Positions 18,649 to 27,987 are shown, numbered from the stretch's first letter. The stretch: 64,000 nt of DNA from Actimicrobium sp035984655 (GCF_035984655.1 NZ_JAXCHT010000020.1:26799-90798); one strand, 5' to 3'. Notes: generated by a model not told the origin, from the letters alone. Numbers and translations are program-made.

Positions 18649-20727
18649 ATGTCTGCCATTACTGCCAATCCCCTGCTCGACTTTTCCGATCTGCCGCGCT
18701 TCGATGCCTTCACACCCGCTGACGTCACACCGGCGATCGAGAGCCTGATCGCCGAATGCAGTACCGTGGTGCAGCGACTGGAAGCGCCCATGACCGAAAT
18801 CACATGGGACAACTTCGTCGAGCCGCTTGATCTGGCGACGGAAAAACTCGGGCGCGCCTGGGGCATCGTCAGCCACTTGAACGGTGTCATGGACACGCCG
18901 GAGCTACGCGCCGCGTACAACGAGAATCAACCGAAAGTCACCGAGTTCTGGACCGCGCTGGGGCAGAATCTGGCGCTGTTCGACAAGTACAAGGCACTGC
19001 GCGAACGCGCCGATTTCGCCAGCCTGACGCCGGCACGGCAAAAGATCATCGATAACGCCGTGCGCGATTTCCGCCTCGGCGGCGCCGAGTTGCCGGCCGA
19101 GCTCAAGCCGCGCTTCGCCGAGATCCAGGAACAGCACGCCGAAATTTCAACGCGCTTCTCCGAGAACGTACTCGACGCGACCAATGACTACGCCTTGCTG
19201 ATCGCCACCGAGGCCGAGCTGGCGGGATTGCCGCAGGACGTCAAGGACGCAGCCCGCGCCGCGGCCGAGAAGGATGGCAAGCCCGGCTACAAGTTCACGC
19301 TGCACTTCCCGTCGTTCTATCCGATCCTGCAATACGCCGACAACCGCGCGCTGCGCGAGCAGGTCTATCGCGCCAATGTCACCAAGGCCTCCGAACTGGG
19401 CGCCAAACCGGAGTGGGACAATACGCAGAACATTCTCGATCTGCTGCGCCTGCGCCGCGAGGAAGCGCAACTGCTCGGCTATGCCAATTACGCCGAGGTC
19501 TCGCTGGTCGCAAAAATGGCGCATACGCCACAGCAGGTGATCGATTTCCTGCGTGATCTGGGACAACGGGCGCGCCCGTTTGCTGAACAGGATCTGGAGG
19601 AATTGCGCAGCTTTGCACGCAGCGAGCTGGACCTGCTCCAGCTGGAATCGTGGGACGTGGCGTACGCCTCCGAAAAACTGCGCGAGCAACGCTATGCGTT
19701 TTCGGAGCAGGAGGTCAAACAGTATTTTCCGCAATCCAAAGTCACCGCAGGGTTATTCCGCCTGGTGCAGAATCTGTTCTCGGTCGAGATCAAACCGGAC
19801 CACGCCCCGGTCTGGCATCCCGATGTCAAATTTTTCCGCATCGAGCGCAATGGCGCCCTGCTCGGCCAGTTCTATCTCGATTTCTATGCACGCAATGGCA
19901 AGCGCGGCGGCGCCTGGATGGATGACGCCCGCAGTCGTCGCCGCACCGGCACCCAGGTGCAGACGCCGGTGGCGTACCTGACCTGCAATTTCACCGAGCC
20001 GACGCTGATGGACGGCGTGCTGAAGCCGGCGTTCTTCACCCACGACGAAGTCATCACGCTGTTCCACGAGTTTGGCCACGGCCTGCATCACATGCTCACG
20101 CAGGTCGATGAAATCGGCGTCTCGGGGATCTCCGGCGTCGAATGGGATGCGGTGGAACTGCCATCGCAATTCATGGAGAATTTTTGCTGGGAATGGGATG
20201 TGCTGGAACACATGACCGCGCATGTCGATACGGGTGCCGCCTTGCCGCGCGCCCTGTTTGACAAGATGACCGCGGCGAAGAATTTCCAGTCGGGCCTGCA
20301 GACGCTGCGGCAAGTGGAATTCTCGCTGTTCGACATGCTGCTGCATCATGACTTCGACGCCACCGATGCGGATGCCGTCAACGCCCTGATCGCCCAGGTG
20401 CGCACGCAGGTCGCGGTGCTGGTGCCGCCGGACTTCAATCGCTTCCAGCATTCGTTCAGCCACATCTTCGCCGGCGGCTATGCTGCGGGTTACTATAGTT
20501 ATAAATGGGCGGAAGTGCTGTCAGCCGATGCCTATGGCGCCTTCGAGGAAGCGCGCGCAACAGAGGGCGACGCTGGTTACAGCGCGGCCGGTGAACGCTT
20601 CCTGCGTGAGGTGCTGTCGGTCGGCGGCTCGCGCACGGCGCTCGATTCGTTCAAGGCATTTCGTGGTCGCGAACCGACCATCGATGCCCTGCTGCGCCAC
20701 AGCGGCATGGCTGACACCGCAAGTTGA
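18649..20727 (+). CDS. prlC: Oligopeptidase A, M3 family metallopeptidase
   Basis: A 692-residue cytosolic zinc peptidase of the M3 (thimet) family. The HExxH-type zinc motif is LFHEFGHGLHHML, and the distal glutamate lies in SGVEWDAVELPSQFMENF. The C-terminal FSHIFAGGYAAGYYSYKWAE segment binds substrate in this family. OpdA/PrlC degrades peptides left over from signal-peptide and protein turnover. It is co-oriented with folD at a four-base gap, so translation coupling is likely. Dcp is the nearest alternative, but length and motifs favour oligopeptidase A. Confidence 0.93.
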   Translation: MSAITANPLLDFSDLPRFDAFTPADVTPAIESLIAECSTVVQRLEAPMTEITWDNFVEPLDLATEKLGRAWGIVSHLNGVMDTPELRAAYNENQPKVTEFWTALGQNLALFDKYKALRERADFASLTPARQKIIDNAVRDFRLGGAELPAELKPRFAEIQEQHAEISTRFSENVLDATNDYALLIATEAELAGLPQDVKDAARAAAEKDGKPGYKFTLHFPSFYPILQYADNRALREQVYRANVTKASELGAKPEWDNTQNILDLLRLRREEAQLLGYANYAEVSLVAKMAHTPQQVIDFLRDLGQRARPFAEQDLEELRSFARSELDLLQLESWDVAYASEKLREQRYAFSEQEVKQYFPQSKVTAGLFRLVQNLFSVEIKPDHAPVWHPDVKFFRIERNGALLGQFYLDFYARNGKRGGAWMDDARSRRRTGTQVQTPVAYLTCNFTEPTLMDGVLKPAFFTHDEVITLFHEFGHGLHHMLTQVDEIGVSGISGVEWDAVELPSQFMENFCWEWDVLEHMTAHVDTGAALPRALFDKMTAAKNFQSGLQTLRQVEFSLFDMLLHHDFDATDADAVNALIAQVRTQVAVLVPPDFNRFQHSFSHIFAGGYAAGYYSYKWAEVLSADAYGAFEEARATEGDAGYSAAGERFLREVLSVGGSRTALDSFKAFRGREPTIDALLRHSGMADTAS

Positions 20728-20741
20728 TCAGGAGAGTCGGA

Positions 20742-21350
20742 ATGAAACGCATCCACAAGCTAGTGTCTGTTCTTCTGCTGCTTGGCAGTGCCAGCGTATC
20801 GGCCCAGCAAATGTATAAATGGGTCGGCGCCGACGGCAAAGTCAATTACACCGATACGCCACCGCCGGCATCGGTCAAACGGGTCGAAAGCAAGGAGGTT
20901 GGCAGCGCCCCCGAAGCGACCAGCCCGTTGCCGTATGAACTGGCACAAAGCGCCAAGGCCAGCCCCGTCACGCTGTACACCACAGCGGCCTGCCCGGCCT
21001 GCGACGACGCGCGCGCATTGCTGACCAAACGCGGCATTCCGTTCGCTGAAAAGACCGTGACCACCAGTGCCGACGCCGAACGCCTGAAACAGGCCGGCGG
21101 CAATGGCACGATACCAATGCTGCTCATCGGCCGGGTCAAGCAGATCGGTTTTGAAGCCGGTGCCGTCAATACGGCGCTAAGCGCTGCCGGCTATCCGGAA
21201 AACAGCGTACTGCCCACTGCCTACCGCAATGCCGCCGCCACCGCAGCGGCGCCGGTCGCCGTCAAGCTCGCCAGGGAAAATGCCCAGCCCGCCCCGGCTG
21301 CGGCGGTCAAGGCGCCTGCGGTCGAGGCGCCCGCCGGCTTTCGTTTCTGA
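20742..21350 (+). CDS. DUF4124/glutaredoxin-domain periplasmic protein
   Basis: A 202-residue exported protein. A signal peptide (MKRIHKLVSVLLLLGSASVSA) is followed by a DUF4124 region (QQMYKWVGADGKVNYTDTPPP), then a glutaredoxin/thioredoxin-like fold with the dithiol motif CPACDDARALL and the cis-Pro segment NGTIPMLLIG, and an Ala/Pro-rich tail. Start at 20742 is set by GGAGAG nine bases upstream. It could act as a periplasmic thiol oxidoreductase; this combination is seen in betaproteobacteria but without a defined partner. It is 14 bases after prlC. Confidence 0.82.
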   Translation: MKRIHKLVSVLLLLGSASVSAQQMYKWVGADGKVNYTDTPPPASVKRVESKEVGSAPEATSPLPYELAQSAKASPVTLYTTAACPACDDARALLTKRGIPFAEKTVTTSADAERLKQAGGNGTIPMLLIGRVKQIGFEAGAVNTALSAAGYPENSVLPTAYRNAAATAAAPVAVKLARENAQPAPAAAVKAPAVEAPAGFRF

Positions 21351-21360
21351 GCCAGTTGCA

Positions 21361-21783
21361 ATGACCAGGATTGATTTTCACAGCAACATTCCGGACAAGA
21401 TCAGCTACGCCTGCCGCCTGGTGCGCAAGGCGCGCGCGGCCGACTGTCAGATCGTGCTGGTCGGGGACCGCGTCCAGCTGGCAGCGCTCGATGCCGCGTT
21501 ATGGACGTTCTCCGAACTCGATTTCGTCCCGCACGTGCTGGCCGATGATGCGCTGGCAAACCAGACCCCGGTGATTCTTGCCGACGCCTCCAATGACGCA
21601 TTGCCGCACCATCAGATCCTGATCAACCTCGGGATGCAGACGCCGCCGCATTTCGCCCGCTTCGAACGGCTGTTCGAAATTGTCTCGACAGATGCCGATG
21701 ACATCGCCGGCGGCCGCGACCGTTACCGGTTTTACCAGCAACGCGGCTATCCGCTGACCCACTCTGTCGCCGACAAATCATGA
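21361..21783 (+). CDS. holC: DNA polymerase III chi subunit
   Basis: A 140-residue HolC, the clamp-loader accessory subunit that links the DNA polymerase III holoenzyme to single-strand DNA-binding protein. The N-terminal MTRIDFHSNIPDKISYACRL, central WTFSELDFVPH and C-terminal RFYQQRGYPLTH segments fit the family, and length is typical. holC usually follows pepA; here it follows a glutaredoxin-like gene by 10 bases. Its stop overlaps the next start in an ATGA, which indicates coupling. Confidence 0.88.
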   Translation: MTRIDFHSNIPDKISYACRLVRKARAADCQIVLVGDRVQLAALDAALWTFSELDFVPHVLADDALANQTPVILADASNDALPHHQILINLGMQTPPHFARFERLFEIVSTDADDIAGGRDRYRFYQQRGYPLTHSVADKS

Positions 21784-22187
21784 ACCACTCCGCCGACAAT
21801 GGCATTCCACTGCTTACGGAAGTGCTGACGCCTGCGGCAATTGAACGACCGCCCGCGCCAGCGCCGACCTTCAGCGTCGACTTCGACATTCCCGAACTGC
21901 TGGTGGTTGCCGAAGCGCCGCCCGACACGCCTGCCCTACCGCAATTGAACGAGGTGGAATGGGAACAAATGCAGGCGCAGATCAGCGAACGCATTACCCG
22001 CCAGGTGCTGGGCCGGATCGATTTCGTGCTGGAACAGCGCGTCCGCGACAGCCTCGCCGACGTGTTGCAGGTTGCGGTCGAGGGCCTGGCGCAGGAGATT
22101 CGCACCGGCTTGCACAGGACACTGGAAGACGTGATTGCGCGCGCGGTTGCGCAAGAAATTCTGCGTTTGCATAAATCAAAGGATTAG
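21780..22187 (+). CDS. Conserved hypothetical protein coupled to holC
   Basis: A 135-residue acidic protein overlapping holC by four bases (ATGA). The first 60 residues are Pro/Ala-rich and probably disordered (VDFDIPELLVVAEAPPDTP). The C-terminal half (about 62-130) is a predicted long amphipathic helix (QISERITRQVLGRIDFVLEQ and onward). This resembles small uncharacterised genes found after holC in related betaproteobacteria. No catalytic motif is seen and no function is assigned. Confidence 0.75.
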   Translation: MNHSADNGIPLLTEVLTPAAIERPPAPAPTFSVDFDIPELLVVAEAPPDTPALPQLNEVEWEQMQAQISERITRQVLGRIDFVLEQRVRDSLADVLQVAVEGLAQEIRTGLHRTLEDVIARAVAQEILRLHKSKD

Positions 22188-22314
22188 CTGAAATTCTTTG
22201 ATTAATCGACATACTTTTCAGAATACGTTGTTTTACGAATATTTAAGCCGCATCTTTGCACACCTGATCCATCGGTAACTTCCTACAATTCGGTATCGAA
22301 AATGGGAGACTGTC

Positions 22315-23631
22315 ATGAAAGTTATCGTATTGGGTTCAGGGATCATCGGCACTGCATCCGCCTGGTTTTTAAACAAGGCAGGCCATGATGTCACCGTGAT
22401 TGATCGTCAACCGGGCGCCGCCCAGGAAACCAGTTTCGCCAATGGCTGCCAGATTTCCGTCTCGCACGCCGAGCCATGGGCCAATCCGGCCGCGCCAATG
22501 AAAGTGCTCAAGTGGCTGGGCAAGGAAGATGCGCCATTGCTGTATCGCTTCCGCCCGGAATGGCTGCAATGGCGCTGGGGTATCAACTTCCTGCGCGAAT
22601 GCACCCCGGGCCGCACCGCCGATAACATCCGCCAGATCGTCGCGATTTCCGAATACAGCCGGCAAACGCTGCAAGCCGTGCGCGCCGAAACCGGCGTCGA
22701 TTACGACTGCCTGACGCGCGGCATCCTGCACTTCTACACCGACCACAAGGATTTCGAAGAGTCCCTGCCTGCCGCGAAACTGATGCGTGACCTGGGTTGC
22801 CAGCGTGATTCGATCGGCGCGGACGAAGTCGTGCGCATCGAGCCGGCACTGGCGCGCATCCGCGACAAGATCGTCGGCGGCGACTTTACCGCCAGCGATG
22901 AATCCGGCGATATCTACAAATTCACCACCGGACTGGCCAGGAAATCCGAAGAAGCCGGCGTCAAGTTTCAGTTCAACACACAAATCACCCGCTTGCTGAC
23001 CGAAGGCACCGGCGCCTCCGCCAAAATCAGCGGCGTCGAAATCATCAATGAGCATGGCCGTCATGAAGTGCTGCGCGCCGACGCCTTCGTAATGGCGCTG
23101 GGCAGCTTCTCGGTGCCGCTGGTCAAGCCGCTGGGCATCGATCTGATGATCTATCCGGGCAAGGGTTATTCGGCCACCTACGCGATCACCAATCCGGACG
23201 TCGCCCCATCGGTTTCACTCACCGACGATGGCTACAAACTGGTGGTTTCGCGACTCGGCGACCGCCTGCGCGTAGCGGGCACCTGCGAATTGAATGGCTA
23301 CGGCCGCGATTTGAATACCACACGCTGCGAAGCCATCACGCGCCGCACCCGCGAACTGTTCCCGGACGCCTGTGACTTTGACAATCCGGTGTACTGGACC
23401 GGATTGCGCCCACTGACACCGTCGAACGTGCCCTACATAGGCAAAACCAAGTTCAGCAACCTGTTCCTCAATACCGGACACGGCACGCTCGGATGGACCA
23501 TGGGTTGCGGTTCGGGTCGCGCCATCGCTGACATCATTTCCGGCCGTCAGCCGGACGTCGACTTCGCCTTCACCGGCATGCCGCGCAGCACGAAGGCAAC
23601 ACCAGCCAGGGTACTGCCGGCAGGCGCCTGA
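22315..23631 (+). CDS. dadA: D-amino acid dehydrogenase small subunit
   Basis: A 438-residue FAD enzyme that oxidises D-amino acids, mainly D-alanine to pyruvate, feeding electrons to the respiratory chain. The N-terminal dinucleotide loop VIVLGSGIIGTASAWFLNKAG, the FAD segment TSFANGCQISVSHAEPW, and C-terminal GLRPLTPSNVPYIG with NTGHGTLGWTMGCGSGR are diagnostic. It is preceded by GGGAG and a 127-base AT-rich gap. An Lrp-family gene lies opposite, downstream, as is common for dad regulation, but no alanine racemase (dadX) gene is adjacent. Confidence 0.95.
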   Translation: MKVIVLGSGIIGTASAWFLNKAGHDVTVIDRQPGAAQETSFANGCQISVSHAEPWANPAAPMKVLKWLGKEDAPLLYRFRPEWLQWRWGINFLRECTPGRTADNIRQIVAISEYSRQTLQAVRAETGVDYDCLTRGILHFYTDHKDFEESLPAAKLMRDLGCQRDSIGADEVVRIEPALARIRDKIVGGDFTASDESGDIYKFTTGLARKSEEAGVKFQFNTQITRLLTEGTGASAKISGVEIINEHGRHEVLRADAFVMALGSFSVPLVKPLGIDLMIYPGKGYSATYAITNPDVAPSVSLTDDGYKLVVSRLGDRLRVAGTCELNGYGRDLNTTRCEAITRRTRELFPDACDFDNPVYWTGLRPLTPSNVPYIGKTKFSNLFLNTGHGTLGWTMGCGSGRAIADIISGRQPDVDFAFTGMPRSTKATPARVLPAGA

Positions 23632-23671
23632 CATCCCTGCACGACGACTGTTGTTTAAAGTCACATGAATC

Positions 23672-23708
23672 GAGGCCGTTAAGTGAAACTACTTACCGGC
23701 CTCAATTT
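23672..23708 (+). terminator. Terminator downstream of dadA
   Basis: Long hairpin with outer stem GAGGCCG/CGGCCTC (23672-23678, 23697-23703) and an inner AAGT/ACTT pairing, followed by AATTTT. It lies 40 bases after the dadA stop. The T-run is short, so efficiency is uncertain. Confidence 0.55.
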
Positions 23709-23823
23709 TCGTTGTGGGGCGCGGCTTGCAGCGCGATTTGCCGCTGCAGGCCGCATCAGTGCTGGCGCCGGGTTTTGTCATCCAGGCGCGGACCCGCGCG
23801 TTGTGGGATGCATAAGGCGGTTT

Positions 23824-24333
23824 TCATTTGCTGGAACGGACCTGAATTTCAGTCGCTTTTTCATCAAAGGCAATACGCGTGGCAAACTTGGCGCGCTTCA
23901 TCGGGAAACGGGATTGAAAATGGCGCACGTTGCCGGAGCCGGAAATGACCCGTCGCACAAACTGGTAATAGCCGTCCATATCGATCACATGCACCACCAG
24001 GAAATAGTCAAAGTCGCCGGAGACAAAGTAGCATTGCATGACCTCGCTTTCCTTGCCCATGCGCGCCTCGAATTCCTGCATGTGCTCGTCGGATTGATTG
24101 GTCAGCGAGACCTCGAGGAAAGCCAGCATGCCGTACCCCAGCGCGAACGGATCGACCATCGCGACATCGGCGCTGATGATGCCGGCAGCACGCAACTCAC
24201 GCAGTCGGCGCAGGCAGGTTGGCTGCGAAATATGCACCTTCTCGGCAAGCGTTCTGGTCGGCGTCTGGTTGTCCTTTTGCAGCAGGTTCAGCAGCTTGCG
24301 ATCGACTTTGTCGAGGACATAAAATTTGGACAT
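23824..24333 (-). CDS. Lrp/AsnC family transcriptional regulator
   Basis: A 169-residue member with an N-terminal winged HTH (LDKVDRKLLNLLQKDNQ, then TPTRTLAEKVHISQPTCLRR) and a C-terminal ligand-binding RAM domain (about 70-150; YFVSGDFDYFLVVHVIDMDG). It converges with dadA and diverges from the amino-acid binding protein gene. Regulation of either is plausible: Lrp proteins commonly control dadA, and a 14-bp palindrome lies in the divergent region. Its target is inferred from position only. Confidence 0.9.
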   Translation of the reverse strand: MSKFYVLDKVDRKLLNLLQKDNQTPTRTLAEKVHISQPTCLRRLRELRAAGIISADVAMVDPFALGYGMLAFLEVSLTNQSDEHMQEFEARMGKESEVMQCYFVSGDFDYFLVVHVIDMDGYYQFVRRVISGSGNVRHFQSRFPMKRAKFATRIAFDEKATEIQVRSSK

Positions 24334-24412
24334 ATAAAAATTGCGTAAATGATAAAAAAACCGCAGAAAAACGCTATGCGAGCAGGTTGTTAGTGTTGTA
24401 CCGTCATCCTTG

Positions 24413-24426
24413 TTCAGAAATCTGAA
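24413..24426. promoter_or_regulatory. Perfect 14-bp palindrome between lrp and the binding-protein gene
   Basis: TTCAGAAATCTGAA is an exact inverted repeat (TTCAGA/TCTGAA, AA centre), 53 bases before the ATG of the binding-protein gene at 24479. It is a candidate operator for the adjacent Lrp-type regulator. It could instead be chance in this AT-rich stretch. Confidence 0.35.
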
Positions 24427-24478
24427 TCAGGGAGTGTTGCAGTAACCTTGTTTTTTTTCAATCCTCAGGAGGCTATTT

Positions 24479-25630
24479 ATGCAGTTCAAGACAAAAATGA
24501 TTCCATTGGCTGGCGCGATTGCCTTTGCATTGGCAGGATCCGCCGCAGCACAGGAACAGGTCGTCAAAATCGGTCACGTTGGTCCAATCTCGGGTGCCAT
24601 TGCGCATCTGGGCAAAGACAATGAAAATGGCGCGAAAATGGCAATCGATGAACTCAATGCCAAGGGCGTCACGATCGGCGGCAAGAAAGTCAAATTCGAA
24701 CTGCTGACAGAAGATGACGCAGCTGATCCAAAGCAAGGTACCGCAGTCGCACAGAAACTGGTCGATGCCAAAGTCAATGGCGTGATCGGTCACCTGAACT
24801 CCGGCACCACCATCCCTGCCTCGAAAATCTATTACGAAGCCGGTATCCCGCAAATCTCGCCATCCGCCACCAATCCAAAATACACGCAACAAGGCTTCAA
24901 GACCGCCTTCCGCGTGGTGGCCAATGACGGTCAACTGGGTGGCACGCTGGGTCGCTATGCAGTGCAGATCCTGAAGGGCAAGAAAATTGCGGTCATCGAT
25001 GACCGTACCGCCTACGGCCAGGGCGTCGCAGAGGAATTCATCAAAGGCGCCAAAGGCAAATCGCCAAGCGTCGAAATCGTTGCCACGCAATACACGACTG
25101 ACAAGGCAACTGACTTCAATGCGATTCTGACCTCGATCAAAGCAAAGAACCCTGACGTTGTGTTCTTCGGCGGCATGGATGCGGTTGCAGGTCCGATGCT
25201 GCGTCAGATGAAACAACTCGGCATCAATGCCAAGTTCATGGGCGGCGATGGTATCTGCTCCGAGGCATTGGCAACACTGGCAGGCGATGGCATGGCCGAC
25301 AATCAAGTCGTCTGCGCTGAAGCCGGTGGTGTTGAAGACGCACAGAAAAAAGGCATGGACGACTTCAAGGCAGCCTACAAGAAGAAGTTTGGCATCGATG
25401 TGCAGATCTACGCACCGTACGTCTATGACTCGGTCATGACCATGGTCGATGCAATGGTCAAGGCCGGTTCCGCCGACCCGGCCAAATATGCGCCAGTGCT
25501 GTCGAAGATCCAGCACAAGGGTGTTACCGGCAATATCGCATTTGATGACAAGGGCGATATCAAGGACGGCACACTGACCCTGTACACATACAAGGCCGGC
25601 AAACGCGTTCTGCTCGCAGTCACCAAGTAA
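24479..25630 (+). CDS. Branched-chain amino acid ABC transporter substrate-binding protein
   Basis: A 383-residue type I periplasmic binding protein of the LivJ/LivK group. A signal peptide (to about AGSAAA) precedes the mature start EQVVKIGHVGPISGAIAHLG. Internal NLNSGTTIPAS-like and FRVVANDGQLGGTLGRY segments and the ISPSATNP ligand-loop region fit the family. It has a strong AGGAGG site, its own terminator, and no permease or ATPase gene nearby, so the remainder of the transporter must be unlinked. Codon usage suggests high expression, as is usual for this class in betaproteobacteria. Confidence 0.92.
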   Translation: MQFKTKMIPLAGAIAFALAGSAAAQEQVVKIGHVGPISGAIAHLGKDNENGAKMAIDELNAKGVTIGGKKVKFELLTEDDAADPKQGTAVAQKLVDAKVNGVIGHLNSGTTIPASKIYYEAGIPQISPSATNPKYTQQGFKTAFRVVANDGQLGGTLGRYAVQILKGKKIAVIDDRTAYGQGVAEEFIKGAKGKSPSVEIVATQYTTDKATDFNAILTSIKAKNPDVVFFGGMDAVAGPMLRQMKQLGINAKFMGGDGICSEALATLAGDGMADNQVVCAEAGGVEDAQKKGMDDFKAAYKKKFGIDVQIYAPYVYDSVMTMVDAMVKAGSADPAKYAPVLSKIQHKGVTGNIAFDDKGDIKDGTLTLYTYKAGKRVLLAVTK

Positions 25631-25649
25631 AGACAGCTGTTGTTGCATG

Positions 25650-25685
25650 AAGCGCCACGCCCTTCGGGTCGTGGCGCTTTTTTTT
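25650..25685 (+). terminator. Intrinsic terminator after the binding-protein gene
   Basis: Stem AAGCGCCAC/GTGGCGCTT (25650-25658 and 25671-25679) with a CTTCGG-containing loop and a T-run. It ends 20 bases after the stop codon of the binding-protein gene. Confidence 0.9.
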
Positions 25686-25710
25686 CGTGCCTGATTTACT
25701 GAAAGTTCTC

Positions 25711-26484
25711 ATGTCCAAAAAAGTAGCGGTCATTACTGGTTCGTCCTCCGGCATCGGCGCCGCCACCGCCATCCTTTTTGCCCGCAACGGCTACGATGTC
25801 GTCATCAACTATTCCCGCAACCCGGCGCCCGCAGAAGTGGTTGCCGAAGCATGTCGCGCGCTTGGCGCAGCGGTCATCGTGGTGCAGGCCGATGTCTCGA
25901 AGGATGCCGATTGTCGCGCGCTGGCAGCGGCTGTCGATGCCAAATGGGGGCGCGCCGATGCGCTGGTCAACAATGCCGGCACCACCAAATTCGTCGCGGC
26001 CAAGGATCTCGAGGGATTGTCCGCGCAGGATTTCCAGGATATCTATGCCGTCAACGTGATTGGCGCCTATCAGATGATTCGCGCTTTCGCGCCCCTGATG
26101 ATGCGCAATCCCGGCGCCGGCATCGTCAATGTGTCATCGGTGGCTTCCGTGATGGGAACCGGGTCCAGCATTGCCTACATGGCGTCGAAAGGCGCATTGA
26201 ACGCGATGACGTTTGGCATGGCACGCGCGCTGGCGCCGGCGATCCGGGTCAATGCGGTCGGTCCTGGCATGGTCGAAACCCCGTGGTTGCAGCAAGGGCT
26301 CGGTGCCGAACGCTACGAGGCCAGTCGCGCCCACTTCCAGAACGTGACGCCGCTGGCCGCCACGATCCAGCCGGAAGACGTTGCCGACGCCTGCTTTTGG
26401 CTGTGCAATGGCGCGGCCAAGACCACCGGGGAATTCATCCTGATCGACAGCGGCTTTGCCAAATTCCCGACGCTCGGACGTTGA
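25711..26484 (+). CDS. SDR family oxidoreductase
   Basis: A 257-residue classical short-chain dehydrogenase/reductase. It has the cofactor loop TGSSSGIGAATA (TGxxxGxG), VNNAG (NNAG), the catalytic Ser in VNVSSVASV, and YMASK (YxxxK) near residue 154. The start at 25711 is set by where the SDR fold begins; the frame extends eight codons upstream. NADP(H) versus NAD(H) preference and substrate cannot be told. It is followed by an independent MBL-fold gene about 120 bases later. Confidence 0.9.
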   Translation: MSKKVAVITGSSSGIGAATAILFARNGYDVVINYSRNPAPAEVVAEACRALGAAVIVVQADVSKDADCRALAAAVDAKWGRADALVNNAGTTKFVAAKDLEGLSAQDFQDIYAVNVIGAYQMIRAFAPLMMRNPGAGIVNVSSVASVMGTGSSIAYMASKGALNAMTFGMARALAPAIRVNAVGPGMVETPWLQQGLGAERYEASRAHFQNVTPLAATIQPEDVADACFWLCNGAAKTTGEFILIDSGFAKFPTLGR

Positions 26485-26601
26485 TCGCGTTCTGAAAGTG
26501 GTCGCCAGCACAACTTTGCATGATCGCCTATGCTGTGCGCTGTTATCCGGCCTTTGCCACTTTCAGTACTTTTCGATCAATCGCTTTCGAGGACCCTAAC
26601 C

Positions 26602-27603
26602 ATGCATCGAACCACCCGTCATTTGGCCAAACGTACCCTGTTGTCCCTGGCACTTGCCAGCGCCACACTCGGCACCCTGCTTGCACCGATTTCCTCCATC
26701 GCAGCGAGCCCGGCGCAACTGAAAACCCAGGTACCCGGCTTCTACCGGATGGCGCTGGGAGATTTCGAGATTACGGCCCTGTATGACGGCTATTTCGAAG
26801 CCGAACAAGGCCTGTTCAAAAACACCACGCCACAGGAAATGCAGAAGCTGCTGGCGCGCGCTTTCGTCAACAAAAAAGGTTTTCAAAGTGCTGTCAACGC
26901 ATACCTGATCAATACTGGCACCAGCCTCGTTCTGGTCGACACAGGCTCGGCAAAATGTTTCGGCCCGACGCTGGGCGCACTTCCGGAAAGTCTCAAGGCG
27001 GCCGGCTATGACGCCAGCCAGATCGATACGGTGGTAATTACCCACCTGCATCCGGACCATGCCTGCGGCCTGATCAGCGCCGACGGCAAACTGGCCTTTC
27101 CGAACGCAACGCTGCGCACCGCCAAGGCCGAATCCGATTTCTGGATGAGCGAAGCCGTTGCCGCAAAGGCACCGAAAGACGCCCAGGGATTTTTCAAGAT
27201 GGCGCGTGAATCGGTTCAACCCTATATTGACGCGGGCAAATTCAAGCCCTTCACCGGCAATGAAACGATCGCGCCCGGCATCGCCGCAGTCCCGACGCCA
27301 GGCCATACGCCCGGACATACCAGCTACAAGATCAGTTCAAGGGACCAGAATTTGCTGATCCTGGGCGATCTGATCCACAGTTATGCGATGCAGTTTCCGC
27401 GTCCGGGCATCGCCATCGCCTTTGATGTCGATAGTGCAAAGGCAATTCCAATGCGTAAAAAAATCTTCAGCGAGGCGGCGCAACAACAGACCCTGGTGGC
27501 CGGTGCGCATCTACCCTTCCCAGGCATTGGGCAGATTCGCGCCGAAGGCAGTGGCTATGCCTGGGTGCCGGTGCAATACGCGCCCTACGGTGTCGGTCGA
27601 TAA
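26602..27603 (+). CDS. Secreted MBL-fold metallo-hydrolase
   Basis: A 333-residue metallo-beta-lactamase-fold protein. After a signal peptide (to about ISSIAA) come the metal motif THLHPDHACGL (HxHxDH), a conserved histidine in TPGHTPGHTSY, and the later LGDLIHSYAMQF segment with the bridging Asp and last His. This arrangement fits the AhlD/quorum-quenching-like and methyl parathion hydrolase-like branch, which are often periplasmic. The substrate is unknown. AGGACCCTAACC precedes the chosen ATG. Confidence 0.88.
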   Translation: MHRTTRHLAKRTLLSLALASATLGTLLAPISSIAASPAQLKTQVPGFYRMALGDFEITALYDGYFEAEQGLFKNTTPQEMQKLLARAFVNKKGFQSAVNAYLINTGTSLVLVDTGSAKCFGPTLGALPESLKAAGYDASQIDTVVITHLHPDHACGLISADGKLAFPNATLRTAKAESDFWMSEAVAAKAPKDAQGFFKMARESVQPYIDAGKFKPFTGNETIAPGIAAVPTPGHTPGHTSYKISSRDQNLLILGDLIHSYAMQFPRPGIAIAFDVDSAKAIPMRKKIFSEAAQQQTLVAGAHLPFPGIGQIRAEGSGYAWVPVQYAPYGVGR

Positions 27604-27621
27604 AGACGTCCTTGCGCCCAT

Positions 27622-27660
27622 AAAAAAACCGCCGGTGGAATACACCCGGCGGTTTTTTTT
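27622..27660. terminator. Bidirectional terminator between the MBL gene and cytochrome c gene
   Basis: A-run, stem ACCGCCGG/CCGGCGGT (27628-27635, 27646-27653) and T-run. It can serve both converging genes, the MBL hydrolase (stop 27603) and the cytochrome c gene (stop 27679). Confidence 0.9.
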
Positions 27661-27678
27661 CAATCCATGTCGATGCGA

Positions 27679-27987
27679 TTACTTCTGCTGCAGCACCCAT
27701 TTCACCAGCGTGCGCGCTTCAGCTTCGTTGACCTGCGCATTGGCCGGCATTGGCACCGCACCCCAAGCGCCGCTGCCACCCTTGAGCACTTTTTGGGTCA
27801 GCTTGTCTTCCGCATCCTTTTGTCCCGCGTACTTTGCCGCGACGTCTTTGTACGCCGGGCCGACAACTTTGGTCGCCACCGCATGGCACGCCATGCAGTT
27901 CTTTGCCTTGGCGAGTTCAAGACTTGCGAAAGCTGCATTGGATGCCAAGGCCGCCAATGCAAAACACACCAAAAGGGAACGTTTCAT
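27679..27987 (-). CDS. Class I cytochrome c (c551/c552 type)
   Basis: A 102-residue small monohaem cytochrome. A signal peptide (MKRSLLVCFALAALASNAAFA) precedes the haem-attachment motif CMACH, with GPAYKDVAAKY after it and the distal methionine in VPMPANAQV. It should shuttle electrons in the periplasm to a terminal oxidase or reductase. GGAG seven bases upstream supports this ATG over the one four codons earlier. Confidence 0.92.
   Translation of the reverse strand: MKRSLLVCFALAALASNAAFASLELAKAKNCMACHAVATKVVGPAYKDVAAKYAGQKDAEDKLTQKVLKGGSGAWGAVPMPANAQVNEAEARTLVKWVLQQK

Noticed and set aside
24473..25648. 391-codon minus-strand ORF
   Set aside because: Antisense to the binding-protein gene, which has signal peptide, ribosome site and terminator.
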